Below are positions 7,779 through 15,046 of a stretch of 64,000 nucleotides of DNA, piece after piece. Origin of the DNA: Pseudomonas sp. S30 (GTDB lineage: Bacteria > Pseudomonadota > Gammaproteobacteria > Pseudomonadales > Pseudomonadaceae); assembly GCF_016518545.1 (NCBI RefSeq), contig NZ_JACVTO010000001.1, positions 310,001 to 374,000 on the forward strand. Reading direction: 5' to 3'. The position numbers and the translations under genes are program-made. The notes below the pieces were generated by a model. It did not search any database. It saw only the letters and a program-made list of their open reading frames with translations, and was not told where the DNA came from. Position 1 is the stretch's first letter; every line of letters starts with the position of its first letter.

Positions 7779-8516
7779 ATGTCCCAGAAACCCAATCCCT
7801 TTCTCCGTGGCTACTGGAATCTGAAAATCGTCCGCACGCTGTCCATCAGCTACGAGGACGGAAGCCCGCATGTCTGGCGAAGCATCCACGCGAGGCAAGA
7901 GCACCTCTCCGACGAGGAACTGGTTTCATCGTCCTGCATCGTCACCAACGATTTCGCCGTGGTCTGCAATGGCCCCGAAGGCGTGAGCGCCGAGGTACTG
8001 GCTGAATGCGATGCCGGTGAAGGTGTCAGCGGCGAAGGTGTGATCGGCGCCGTGGTCTATGCCGTCCATGGCGACGACTTCGACGGTCGCCCGGTCCACA
8101 TCGGTGACAGCTATTCGGGCGAGGCTGCGCGGGAAGTGGTGCAGCGCCTGACTTTCGAGACCGGCTACTACAGCCGGTGCTGGGAGATCAGCCGTGAGCA
8201 CATCACGGTCGATACCTGGCACTACCTCGCCGACCTGGCGGACATCGCCACGCCGGAGGCCATGCTGTTCATCGCCTTCCGTGTGCCGTACAGCCCGGCG
8301 ATCGGCGTCAAGCTGATCTCCACGCCCTGGACGGACCAGAACCTGGAGCACGCCGAGGGCATCACCGCCGAGCAGCTTCGGCAGGAGCACCGGAACAAGG
8401 GCATGCCGGACGACCTGGCGAACATCCTTGAACTGGCCGGCCAGGCCGATGTGCGCATCCTCATCCTCGATGCCGACGCACCCGCGCTGCTGGGCCTGCC
8501 GCTGGCCGAGCCCTAG
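7779..8516 (+). CDS. Conserved ICE accessory protein, 245 aa
   Basis: Function unknown; it resembles proteins labelled DUF5983-like in related elements, but I cannot prove that here. The N-terminal part (LKIVRTLSISYEDGSPHVWR) is beta-rich. It is followed by an acidic GVSAEVLAECDAGEGVSGEGV segment and a C-terminal part with ANILELAGQADVRILILDADAP. There is no signal peptide. A GGAGAG ribosome site precedes the ATG. The gene is followed by a hairpin and another small gene on the same strand. Confidence 0.65.
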   Translation: MSQKPNPFLRGYWNLKIVRTLSISYEDGSPHVWRSIHARQEHLSDEELVSSSCIVTNDFAVVCNGPEGVSAEVLAECDAGEGVSGEGVIGAVVYAVHGDDFDGRPVHIGDSYSGEAAREVVQRLTFETGYYSRCWEISREHITVDTWHYLADLADIATPEAMLFIAFRVPYSPAIGVKLISTPWTDQNLEHAEGITAEQLRQEHRNKGMPDDLANILELAGQADVRILILDADAPALLGLPLAEP

Positions 8517-8558
8517 CAGCCGCGCGACACGCCGGCCTTCCTCATTGCCCCCCCCATG

Positions 8559-8587
8559 CCAGCCCGTCTCCCCAGGAGCCGGGCTGG
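8559..8587 (+). promoter_or_regulatory. Leader hairpin of the 8611 gene
   Basis: Arms CCAGCCCG and CGGGCTGG (8 bp) with a 13-base loop lie 23 bases before the ATG and are followed by ATTTTCATAGGAG. Confidence 0.45.
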
Positions 8588-8610
8588 TCCATTTTCATAG
8601 GAGCAACCTC

Positions 8611-8889
8611 ATGTTCCCCGACCTCATCTCGCCCGCAGCCGATTTCGAGCACCAGCTTGGAGCCTGCGTCAACGCCATGAGCCAGGACGACGCCATCGGC
8701 CAGACTCTGGTATTCGAGCGCAGCAAGGGCGCGCTGCACATGCGCCATATCGCCATGGACGAACTGGTGGAAACGGACATCGACCGCTACGAAATGGTCG
8801 TGTTCGATGGTGGCAACGGCAGCGGCGATTCTTGGAAGCATGTCTTCTTCCCGCGGCAGCGCACGCACTGCTTCGTGTACGACGCTTGA
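8611..8889 (+). CDS. Small conserved ICE protein, 92 aa
   Basis: No recognised domain. The protein is soluble and acidic, with LGACVNAMSQDDAIGQTLVF in the first half and the aromatic, cysteine-bearing tail HVFFPRQRTHCFVYDA. TAGGAG precedes the ATG by eight bases. It is the last gene before a terminator at 8895 and before the inserted LysR/cupin cassette. Confidence 0.6.
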   Translation: MFPDLISPAADFEHQLGACVNAMSQDDAIGQTLVFERSKGALHMRHIAMDELVETDIDRYEMVVFDGGNGSGDSWKHVFFPRQRTHCFVYDA

Positions 8890-8894
8890 CCTTC

Positions 8895-8921
8895 AGCCCC
8901 TCATCCGAGGGGCTTTTCTTT
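8895..8921 (+). terminator. Intrinsic terminator after the 8611 gene
   Basis: AGCCCCTC/GAGGGGCT with an ATCC loop and TTTCTTT. It separates the ICE accessory genes from the convergent LysR gene. Confidence 0.8.
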
Positions 8922-8942
8922 GCCCGCGTCCAGGGCGTCGTT

Positions 8943-9833
8943 TCACCGCCACCGCAACGCCTCGATCACCAGGGCCAGCGCTGGCGCGATCTGGCGGCGG
9001 TTCGCGTAGTACAGGTGGTAGCCCGGGAAGGTCGGCCACCAGTCCTGCAGCACTGGCACCAACCGGCCCGCTTCGATATGGGCCTGCATGGTGTCCAGCG
9101 GCACGAAGGCGAGGCCCATCCCGTCCAGCGCCGCCTGGAGCATCAGGAAGGTGTTGTTGAAGATGGTCTGGCCGCCCACACGCACGTTGACCGCCTCGCC
9201 ATCCTTCTCGAAGTCCCAGGCGTACAGGCCGCCATGCGTGGGCAGGCGCAGGTTGATGCAGCGGTGTTCGGTCAGCTCATGGGGCGTGCGGGGATGCGGC
9301 CTGCCGGTCAGGTACTCCGGCGACGCCGCCACGGCCATGCGCAGGTCGGGGGCGATGCGCACCGCGATCATGTCCTTGTCCACGCGATCCCCGATGCGCA
9401 CGCCGGCATCGAAACGATGCGCCGCAATGTCGGTGAACGCATAGTCCACGCTGAATTCGAGGTGGACGTCGGGGTAGTCCCGCAGCAGCGGCAGCAAGCG
9501 GGGCCAGAGGACGGTGCAGATGGCATGGTCGTGCGCGGTGATGCGCACCGTGCCGGCGGGCTTGTCGCGCGCGGCGCTGAGCGATCCCAGTTCGAGTTCG
9601 ATCTCGTCCAGACGGGGTGCCACCGCGTCCAGCAGCCTGGCCCCGGCCTCGGTGGTGGAAACGCTGCGGGTGGTGCGGGTGAGCAGCCGCACGCCCAGGC
9701 GCGCTTCCAGCGCCAGCATCGCGTGGCTCAATGCCGAGCGCGACAGCCCCAGTTGCGCTGCGGCGCGGGTGAAGCTGCGTGCGCGGGCCACCGCCACGAA
9801 GGCTTGCAGGTCGTTGAGGTTTTCCTTGGGCAT
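8943..9833 (-). CDS. LysR-family transcriptional regulator
   Basis: This 296-residue protein has a typical N-terminal winged helix-turn-helix (residues 5-64, [36 protein letters not shown]) and a C-terminal effector-binding domain. Length fits the family. The frame is open upstream, but the ATG at 9833 gives the standard LysR N-terminus ([12 protein letters not shown]). It is divergent from the cupin operon, with 173 bases between, which contain an inverted repeat; LysR proteins usually activate a divergent operon in answer to a small metabolite. The ligand is unknown; aromatic or phenolic compounds are a guess from the neighbours. Confidence 0.9.
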   Translation of the reverse strand: MPKENLNDLQAFVAVARARSFTRAAAQLGLSRSALSHAMLALEARLGVRLLTRTTRSVSTTEAGARLLDAVAPRLDEIELELGSLSAARDKPAGTVRITAHDHAICTVLWPRLLPLLRDYPDVHLEFSVDYAFTDIAAHRFDAGVRIGDRVDKDMIAVRIAPDLRMAVAASPEYLTGRPHPRTPHELTEHRCINLRLPTHGGLYAWDFEKDGEAVNVRVGGQTIFNNTFLMLQAALDGMGLAFVPLDTMQAHIEAGRLVPVLQDWWPTFPGYHLYYANRRQIAPALALVIEALRWR

Positions 9834-9851
9834 TGGTGAATTTTCTGCACC

Positions 9852-9872
9852 ATCGTATGTCGATTTTACGAT
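9852..9872. promoter_or_regulatory. Candidate LysR operator
   Basis: Inverted repeat ATCGTA-N9-TACGAT lies 18 bases upstream of the LysR start in the divergent gap. The size and T-N11-A form fit a LysR box. A second AT-rich stretch (ATAAAGTTTTATACGAACGAT, about 9896-9916) repeats part of the half-site (ACGAT) nearer the cupin gene. Confidence 0.5.
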
Positions 9873-10006
9873 CTTCTCAGCCAATGAGGAACACCATAAA
9901 GTTTTATACGAACGATATTGCCTGCTGTTTTCGCCCGTTCTTGGGTGTTTCGGCGTTGGCTCCTCGGCTGTTCGTAGCCCAGCCCTCATCCCTGAAAGGA
10001 ACCGCC

Positions 10007-10417
10007 ATGGAACTCAAACGCGCTGGATCTCAGCCTTCCGTCAAAGGACCTGCCGAGTGGTTCACCGGCACGGTTCGCATCGACCCGCTGAACGCCCCGC
10101 CTGCACCGGCCCGCGTGTCGTGCGCCGCCGTCACCTTCGAGCCGGGCGCCCGCACGGCCTGGCACACGCACCCGCTGGGGCAGACGCTGATCGTCACCGC
10201 GGGCTGCGGCTGGACGCAGTGCGAAGGCGAGCCGATCGTCGAAATCCGCGCCGGCGACGTCATCTGGTGCCCGCCGGGCCACCGGCACTGGCACGGCGCC
10301 TCGCCGACCACGGCCATGACCCACATCGCGATCCAGGAAGCGCTCGATGGCAAGAACGTCGAGTGGCTGGAGCACGTCTCCGACGAGCAATACCTCGCCG
10401 GACCGCCGCGCCGCTGA
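10007..10417 (+). CDS. Cupin-domain protein, cytoplasmic
   Basis: This 136-residue single-domain cupin has motif 1 as [20 protein letters not shown], with the metal-binding His pair, and motif 2 as [16 protein letters not shown]. It resembles small cupins annotated as (R)-mandelonitrile-lyase-like or AraC-type cupins, whose true reactions are mostly unknown. No signal peptide is present. GAAAGGAACC precedes the ATG. It is the first gene of an operon divergent from LysR and is closely related to the exported cupin that follows. Confidence 0.85.
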   Translation: MELKRAGSQPSVKGPAEWFTGTVRIDPLNAPPAPARVSCAAVTFEPGARTAWHTHPLGQTLIVTAGCGWTQCEGEPIVEIRAGDVIWCPPGHRHWHGASPTTAMTHIAIQEALDGKNVEWLEHVSDEQYLAGPPRR

Positions 10418-10451
10418 CCTGACCCCGCCCACCACCAGGAAAGGACACCCC

Positions 10452-10946
10452 ATGCGCTCTCTTCTCAACGTCGCCTTGTGTGCGGCTTTCTTGAACAACG
10501 GCTTGGCCCTGGCCGCTGAACCCCAGGCCGGCGCCGCCGACCGCGCGCAGCAGATCACGCGCGCGGGAGAACAGGCCTCGGCCACCGGGCCGGCCGAGTT
10601 CTTCACCGGCCGGGTACGGGTCGATCCCGTCTGGCCGGCCGACAAGAACGTCAACGCCTCCGGTGGCCTGGTGAGCTTCGAGCCTGGCGCGCGTTCCGCT
10701 TGGCACACCCATCCCGCGGGGCAGCGCCTGGTGGTGACCTCCGGCGTCGGGCTGGTGCAGGAATGGGGCAAGCCCGTGCAGGTCATCCGCCCCGGCGATG
10801 TGGTTTGGTGCCCGCCGGGCGTCAAGCACTGGCACGGCGCGGCGTCCGGCACGGCGATGACGCACCTGGCCGTGACCGGTACGGTGGATGGCAAGAACGT
10901 CACATGGATGGAGAAAGTCACCGATGAGCAATACAACGCCCGCTGA
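10452..10946 (+). CDS. Cupin-domain protein, exported paralogue
   Basis: This 164-residue protein has an N-terminal signal peptide (hydrophobic run ending NGLALAAE, cleavage about residue 22). Its cupin domain matches the preceding gene motif by motif: PGARSAWHTHPAGQ, GDVVWCPPGVKHWHGA and the shared tail motif DGKNVTWMEKVTDEQY. It would act in the periplasm. It is 34 bases downstream of its paralogue and overlaps the next gene by 23 bases, so the three are translated together. The metal-binding histidines are kept in both. Confidence 0.85.
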   Translation: MRSLLNVALCAAFLNNGLALAAEPQAGAADRAQQITRAGEQASATGPAEFFTGRVRVDPVWPADKNVNASGGLVSFEPGARSAWHTHPAGQRLVVTSGVGLVQEWGKPVQVIRPGDVVWCPPGVKHWHGAASGTAMTHLAVTGTVDGKNVTWMEKVTDEQYNAR

Positions 10947-11694
10947 GCGCCACCGCGCGCACCGCTGCGCTGTCGCCCTGGCGATGGCCGCAGGCACGGT
11001 TGCGTGCGCGCAGGAGACCCGACCGATGAGCCCCATCCAAGCCAGCCTGTCCGAAACCCTCACCGCGCGCCAGCAGGCCATCGTGCCCATCGCGGCCTTC
11101 GCCGCCGCGGGCGATATGGCCCGGCTCAATGCCTCCCTGAACCAAGGGCTGGACGCCGGCATGACGGTCAGCGACGCCCGCGAAATCCTGGTGCAGCTCT
11201 ACGCCTACGCCGGCTTCCCGCGCAGCCTCAATGCGCTGGGCGAATTGATGAAGGTGCTCGACGCGCGCAAACAGTGCGGTATCCAGGACGCGCCCGGCAG
11301 CGCGCCCAGCCGCCCCATTCCGAAGGGCGATGCGCTGCTGGCCGCCGGCACGGCCAACCAGACCAAGCTCTCGGGCGGCCCTGTCGAGGGGCCGCTGTTC
11401 GACTTCGCGCCGGCGGCGAACGAATATCTGCGCACCCACCTGTTCGGCGACATCTTCGAGCGCGACAACCTCGACTGGCAAAGCCGCGAGCTGGCCACCG
11501 TGGGCATGCTGTCGGCGTTGCCCGGGGCCGAATCGCAACTGCAGGCCCACATGCGCATCAGCATGAACGTGGGCCTGACGGCCGGGCAGTTGCGCCAGCT
11601 CACCAAGGTGCTGGCGGCGCGCGTGGACGCCGACATGGCGCGTCGCGCCAGCACGGCGCTGCAACAGCAGCTCGCGGCCAAGCCGGGCAAGTGA
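10924..11694 (+). CDS. Exported two-domain carboxymuconolactone-decarboxylase-like protein
   Basis: This 256-residue protein carries two CMD-like helical repeats, one around EILVQLYAYAGFPRSLNALG and one around ELATVGMLSALPGAESQL. The N-terminus (HRCAVALAMAAGTVACAQ) looks like a signal peptide, which is unusual for a CMD enzyme. The CxxC redox pair of AhpD-type members is not seen, so a hydrolase/decarboxylase-like or binding role is more likely than peroxidase. The ATG at 10924 lies inside the end of the cupin gene, which argues for translational coupling. CMD plus cupin plus LysR is a recurring bacterial cluster of unsolved function. Confidence 0.8.
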   Translation: MSNTTPAERHRAHRCAVALAMAAGTVACAQETRPMSPIQASLSETLTARQQAIVPIAAFAAAGDMARLNASLNQGLDAGMTVSDAREILVQLYAYAGFPRSLNALGELMKVLDARKQCGIQDAPGSAPSRPIPKGDALLAAGTANQTKLSGGPVEGPLFDFAPAANEYLRTHLFGDIFERDNLDWQSRELATVGMLSALPGAESQLQAHMRISMNVGLTAGQLRQLTKVLAARVDADMARRASTALQQQLAAKPGK

Positions 11695-11722
11695 GCATGG
11701 TCGGCTCCAGGACACTGCTGCC

Positions 11723-13135
11723 GTGAAGCCATCGGAACCGGACGCCGCCTCCGCGCCCGATGCCCCCACGCCAGCAGCACAGCGCCGCGCGCAGGCGACA
11801 TTGATCGCGGCGCTGCTCGGGTTCTTCGTCATCACCCTGGATGCGGTCGTGGTCAACGTGGCCCTGCCGACGCTGGCCCATGACCTGGGCGCCAGCGTGG
11901 ACGGCCTGCAATGGGTGGTGGACGGCTACACGCTGATGTTCGGCGCGCTCCTGCTGTCGGCCGGCGCGCTGGTCGATCGCATCGGCGCACGGCGGGCATT
12001 CGGCCTGGGGCTGGTGGTCTTCATCCTCGCCTCGATGGCCTGCGGCGGGGCACCCACGCTGGCGACGCTGGTGGTGGCGCGCCTGGTGCAAGGCGTCGGC
12101 GCGGCGGTGATGATGCCGGCGTCGATGTCGCTGATCCGGCAGGCCTATCCCGATCCCGTCCGGCGCGGGCATGCGGTGGCCTTGTGGGCCATGGGCGGCT
12201 CGGTGGCGTCCACCTCCGGCCCGGTGATCGGCGGCTGGCTGGTCTCGCTGGACTGGCGCTGGATCTTCTTCGTCAATCTGCCGGTCGGCCTCCTAACCCT
12301 GGCGTTCCTGGCGCGGACACCGGCGTCGCCCCGTCGCGCCTCACCCTTCGATGCGGTCGGGCAGGTCACGGCCATCCTCGCCATGGGAACGCTGATCTAC
12401 GGCGCCATCGAGGCCGGCGCGCAAGGGCTCGGCGCGACGCCGGTTCTGGCGGCCTTCGCCCTGGCGCTGGCGGCGCTGGCGACCTTCGTCTGGTCGCAGC
12501 GCCGCGGCGCGCACCCGATGGTGCCCCCGGGACTGCTGGCGCCGCGCAATGCCCGGATTTCCATGGCGGTGGGCTTCACTTTCATGGTCGGCTACTTCGG
12601 CCTGCCGTTCGTCATGAGCCTGTACCTGCAGCAGCATCGCGGCCTCTCGGCGCCTGCGACAGGCATTGCGTTCTTGCCGATGATGCTGATCGGGCTCGTG
12701 CTGACGCCGTTCAGTGCGCGGCTGGCCCATCGCTTCGGCGCGCGAACGATGATCGTGAGCGGCCTGCTCAGCATGGCCGTCGGACTGGCGGCCGTGGCGT
12801 CACTGCCGGCCTCGGCGCCGGTGGCCTGGATCGCCGCCCTGATGGTGCTGGTGGGCCTGTCCGGCCCATTCGTCGCGCCGCCGGTGGCGGCCGTGCTGCT
12901 GTCCAGCGTGCCTGGCGCGCTGGCGGGCACGGCCAGCGGGGTCTTCAACACGAGCCGGCAGGTGGGCGGTGCGCTGGCGGTGGCGGTGTTCGGCGCGCTG
13001 CTGGTGCAGGCACCCAGCTTCATGACGGGGCTGCGTGCCAGCTTGTGGCTCGCGGCCGCCATCGCGCTGGTCACGGCGGCGATGGCGCTGCGTCTCCAGT
13101 CCACCGCCACACCGGAACCATCGAGCACCGGCTGA
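11723..13135 (+). CDS. MFS drug transporter, DHA2 (14-helix) type
   Basis: This 470-residue integral membrane protein is of the EmrB/QacA-like branch. The first helix contains VITLDAVVVNVALPTLAHDL, the DHA signature. Motif A is seen around GALVDRIGARRAFGLGL and motif C-like SGPVIGGWLVSLDWRWIFFV follows. About 14 hydrophobic segments run to the end. It starts with GTG 28 bases after the CMD gene; the ribosome site is weak. It probably exports a substrate or product of the cupin/CMD operon, or a toxic compound; substrate not predictable. Confidence 0.88.
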   Translation: MKPSEPDAASAPDAPTPAAQRRAQATLIAALLGFFVITLDAVVVNVALPTLAHDLGASVDGLQWVVDGYTLMFGALLLSAGALVDRIGARRAFGLGLVVFILASMACGGAPTLATLVVARLVQGVGAAVMMPASMSLIRQAYPDPVRRGHAVALWAMGGSVASTSGPVIGGWLVSLDWRWIFFVNLPVGLLTLAFLARTPASPRRASPFDAVGQVTAILAMGTLIYGAIEAGAQGLGATPVLAAFALALAALATFVWSQRRGAHPMVPPGLLAPRNARISMAVGFTFMVGYFGLPFVMSLYLQQHRGLSAPATGIAFLPMMLIGLVLTPFSARLAHRFGARTMIVSGLLSMAVGLAAVASLPASAPVAWIAALMVLVGLSGPFVAPPVAAVLLSSVPGALAGTASGVFNTSRQVGGALAVAVFGALLVQAPSFMTGLRASLWLAAAIALVTAAMALRLQSTATPEPSSTG

Positions 13136-13159
13136 CTGGCTGGCCCAGTCTCGCCCAAC

Positions 13160-13192
13160 ACGCCGCAGTGCTACCGCTTGCGGCGTTTTTAT
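13160..13192 (+). terminator. Intrinsic terminator at the end of the MFS cassette
   Basis: CGCCGCA/TGCGGCG (13161-13185) is followed by TTTTTATT. It closes the inserted LysR/cupin/MFS block. Confidence 0.8.
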
Positions 13193-13279
13193 TGCTCGAC
13201 GCGAATGAAAGTGGGAACCGCGCAGTGCGGATTTCTGCGGGCATGCCACCCGCCCCAAGGTCATCCTGCCCCCATGTTC

Positions 13280-13443
13280 GTCGGCGTTGCCGACACATGC
13301 CCAGGCAGCCGAGACCTTCGAGGCTGCAAGCACGGGAAGCCGTGCTGGTCGTTTCTTCCTACGGACGCACCGCGTCCATCCACCCACAAGGGACCCTTCC
13401 CTTGCGGGCGGGGAATCCCTTGTTCTTCCTCAAGGAGATTCCC
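13280..13443 (+). promoter_or_regulatory. Structured leader RNA, copy C
   Basis: Stems in order: 0 GTCGGC/GCCGAC with GTT loop (13280-13294); linker ACATGCCCA; 1 GCAGCC/GGCTGC (13305-13327); 2 AGCACGG/CCGTGCT (13329-13346); 3 GGACGC/GCGTCC (13363-13377). Stem 4 of the other copies is missing. CATCCACCC, an AAGGG/CCCTT hairpin and CAAGGAG then lead to the ATG at 13444. Confidence 0.6.
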
Positions 13444-14247
13444 ATGGACCGTTCCCTCATCAAATCCATGATGCCTTCGCTTGTCGCAGGCCATGTGCCC
13501 CGCAACGTGCGGTCGTTCAAGTACCGCGTGTTCGATGATCAGCCGCAGTCCTCGACGCTGGGTTTCGCCATCGACCCCCAGCCCTTCGACGGCAAGGTGG
13601 TCGCGGCCAACGACGACGCCATCGTCGTCAAGCTCAAGCCCAGCGAGTTCGCGGTGCTCGATCCCCACTTCGTGACCACCGTTCCCAGCGAAGGCGCCAA
13701 GGTGCATGTCCAACCGTATGCTCGCCGCCGCTTCGACGGCCTGCGCGCGGACACCCCGGAAGTAATCACCGAGAAGACCGCGGACGGTGTTCCCTACACC
13801 ATCACCAGGCACATCCTCGGCTCCGCGCCTGCCAAGCTGCCCATCCCCGAGCCGCAGTGCATGGAACTGGGACAGCTCATCCAGCAGTTGGAGGAAATGC
13901 CGGCTCCCGACGGGTTCCGACGCATCACCCACATGCTGGTCGATGCGGGCGCCCGCGACTTCACCTGGGTCGATCCGAAGCCGTCCAAGATCATCGAGAC
14001 GCCGCCGGCGATCAGCTTCTCGGTTTCGACCTCGAAGTTCGAGGGCCAGGTGACGATCCTCTACGACCGCGGCGGCGACACCTACGCGGTGGAACTGCGC
14101 CGCGACGGCGAACTGGTCGATCGGCACGACGAGGTGTATTTCGACATGCTCGGTGAAGTGCTGGAGCGGCTTATCGACGACGGGCACTGGCGCCTGATCG
14201 ACGTGAGCGTCATCGACGCCAAGGCGACCAAGCGGCGCTACGGCTGA
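13444..14247 (+). CDS. Conserved ICE accessory protein, 267 aa
   Basis: No recognised domain. The soluble protein has an N-terminal half rich in beta strands (FKYRVFDDQPQSSTLGF, DDAIVVKLKPSEFAVLD) and a C-terminal half with FEGQVTILYDRGGDTYAVELR, ending in a basic KATKRRYG. It resumes the ICE accessory series after the MFS cassette. The ATG at 13444 follows CAAGGAGATTCCC; the frame is open much further upstream but only as a shadow of the MFS gene. Confidence 0.65.
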   Translation: MDRSLIKSMMPSLVAGHVPRNVRSFKYRVFDDQPQSSTLGFAIDPQPFDGKVVAANDDAIVVKLKPSEFAVLDPHFVTTVPSEGAKVHVQPYARRRFDGLRADTPEVITEKTADGVPYTITRHILGSAPAKLPIPEPQCMELGQLIQQLEEMPAPDGFRRITHMLVDAGARDFTWVDPKPSKIIETPPAISFSVSTSKFEGQVTILYDRGGDTYAVELRRDGELVDRHDEVYFDMLGEVLERLIDDGHWRLIDVSVIDAKATKRRYG

Positions 14248-14275
14248 TCGCAGCCTACCGGCGACTTGCCCCCAT

Positions 14276-14310
14276 AGGCCTTCCATCCATTCGGGTGGAG
14301 GGCCTTTTTC
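14276..14310 (+). promoter_or_regulatory. Terminator-like hairpin in the leader of the 14326 gene
   Basis: AGGCC/GGCCT continues into a 10-bp imperfect stem (14276-14305, one T-G pair) and runs into TTTTTCTTC, with the AGGAG ribosome site beginning only a few bases later. Read-through or attenuation at this point would control the next gene. Confidence 0.55.
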
Positions 14311-14325
14311 TTCAGGAGATCAACC

Positions 14326-14679
14326 ATGTCACTGCGATTCAAAGGTTCCGACCTGCGCCCCGTGCTGGCCGAGGCCGTTGCCAACCAATGCCGCGTCGTC
14401 CTCGCCAAGGACCAGGGCGTGTACTTCCTCGCCGAGCAGGGAGAGCGCCGTCCCGATGGCCGCGTGAAGCTGCTGGCCTATGCCGTCGGCTGCAACCCGG
14501 ATACCGACCCGTTTGACGACTGGTGGGAACTGGCGCGCGCCGAGCTGGGTGGCGACGACTTCGGCGAGTTCTTCGACCCGAAGGACCGCGTTTTCACCCG
14601 TATTCTGCAAAGCTCGGATGATCTGGAGCTGTCCGCCACCCCGACGTACCTGTCACTGGCGGCGGTGGAATCGGCATAG
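14326..14679 (+). CDS. DUF3085-like protein
   Basis: This 117-residue protein matches my memory of the DUF3085 family found in ICEs and plasmids: N-terminal LRFKGSDLRPVLAEAVANQ, then RVVLAKDQGVYFLAEQGE and CNPDTDPFDDWWELARAELG with a conserved double Trp. It is soluble with no signal peptide; its function is unknown. It has its own strong ribosome site (AGGAG) after a terminator-like hairpin and is followed by a full terminator at 14705, so it appears to be an individually controlled gene. Confidence 0.7.
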   Translation: MSLRFKGSDLRPVLAEAVANQCRVVLAKDQGVYFLAEQGERRPDGRVKLLAYAVGCNPDTDPFDDWWELARAELGGDDFGEFFDPKDRVFTRILQSSDDLELSATPTYLSLAAVESA

Positions 14680-14704
14680 CTTAAAAATCTCTGCATACCC
14701 CTCG

Positions 14705-14733
14705 AAGCCCCCAGTTTGGGGGCTTTCTTTTTT
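14705..14733 (+). terminator. Intrinsic terminator after the DUF3085-like gene
   Basis: AAGCCCCCA/TGGGGGCTT with a GTT loop is followed by TCTTTTTTT. Confidence 0.88.
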
Positions 14734-14826
14734 GGCAGAACTTGGCGACCCGGACAAAGGGAAACACCCGGATGCCGATTGATTGCTGCCACGCGCGCGA
14801 GGCCTGGACATGCTGCCCCCATGCCT

Positions 14827-15046
14827 GCTGACGTTGTCAGCGACATGCCAGGCAACCATCGGTCTTCGAGGTTGCCGCGCAGTTCCCACTGCGTGACCGA
14901 GCCAGCTCGCACCGCATCCATCCGCGAGCGGCCACCAGCCTCTGGTGGCGGATGCTTTCGCCTTATCAACCCACCGCGGGGTTACGCACCTTTCCCCGCA
15001 TGCGTGGGGCCGGTGTGTCTCCGCTTCATCCCTATGGAGATTCACC
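14827..15046 (+). promoter_or_regulatory. Five-stem structured leader RNA, copy D
   Basis: Stems in order: 0 GCTGAC/GTCAGC with GTT loop (14827-14841); linker GACATGCCA; 1 GGCAACC/GGTTGCC (14851-14876); 2 CGCAGT/ACTGCG (14878-14893); 3 GCTCGC/GCGAGC (14905-14929, loop ACCGCATCCATCC); 4 CCACCAG/CTGGTGG (14932-14948). GGATGCTTTCGCCTTATCAACC follows, then GCGGGG/CCCCGC nested inside CACCG/CGGTG. Stem 1 differs from copies A-C on both strands and still pairs, which is direct covariation. Confidence 0.65.

Noticed and set aside
11911..13443. Long open frame leading into the 13444 gene, giving a 778-residue protein
   Set aside because: The upstream part is the shifted frame of the MFS gene and crosses a terminator and leader copy C; the real start is 13444.
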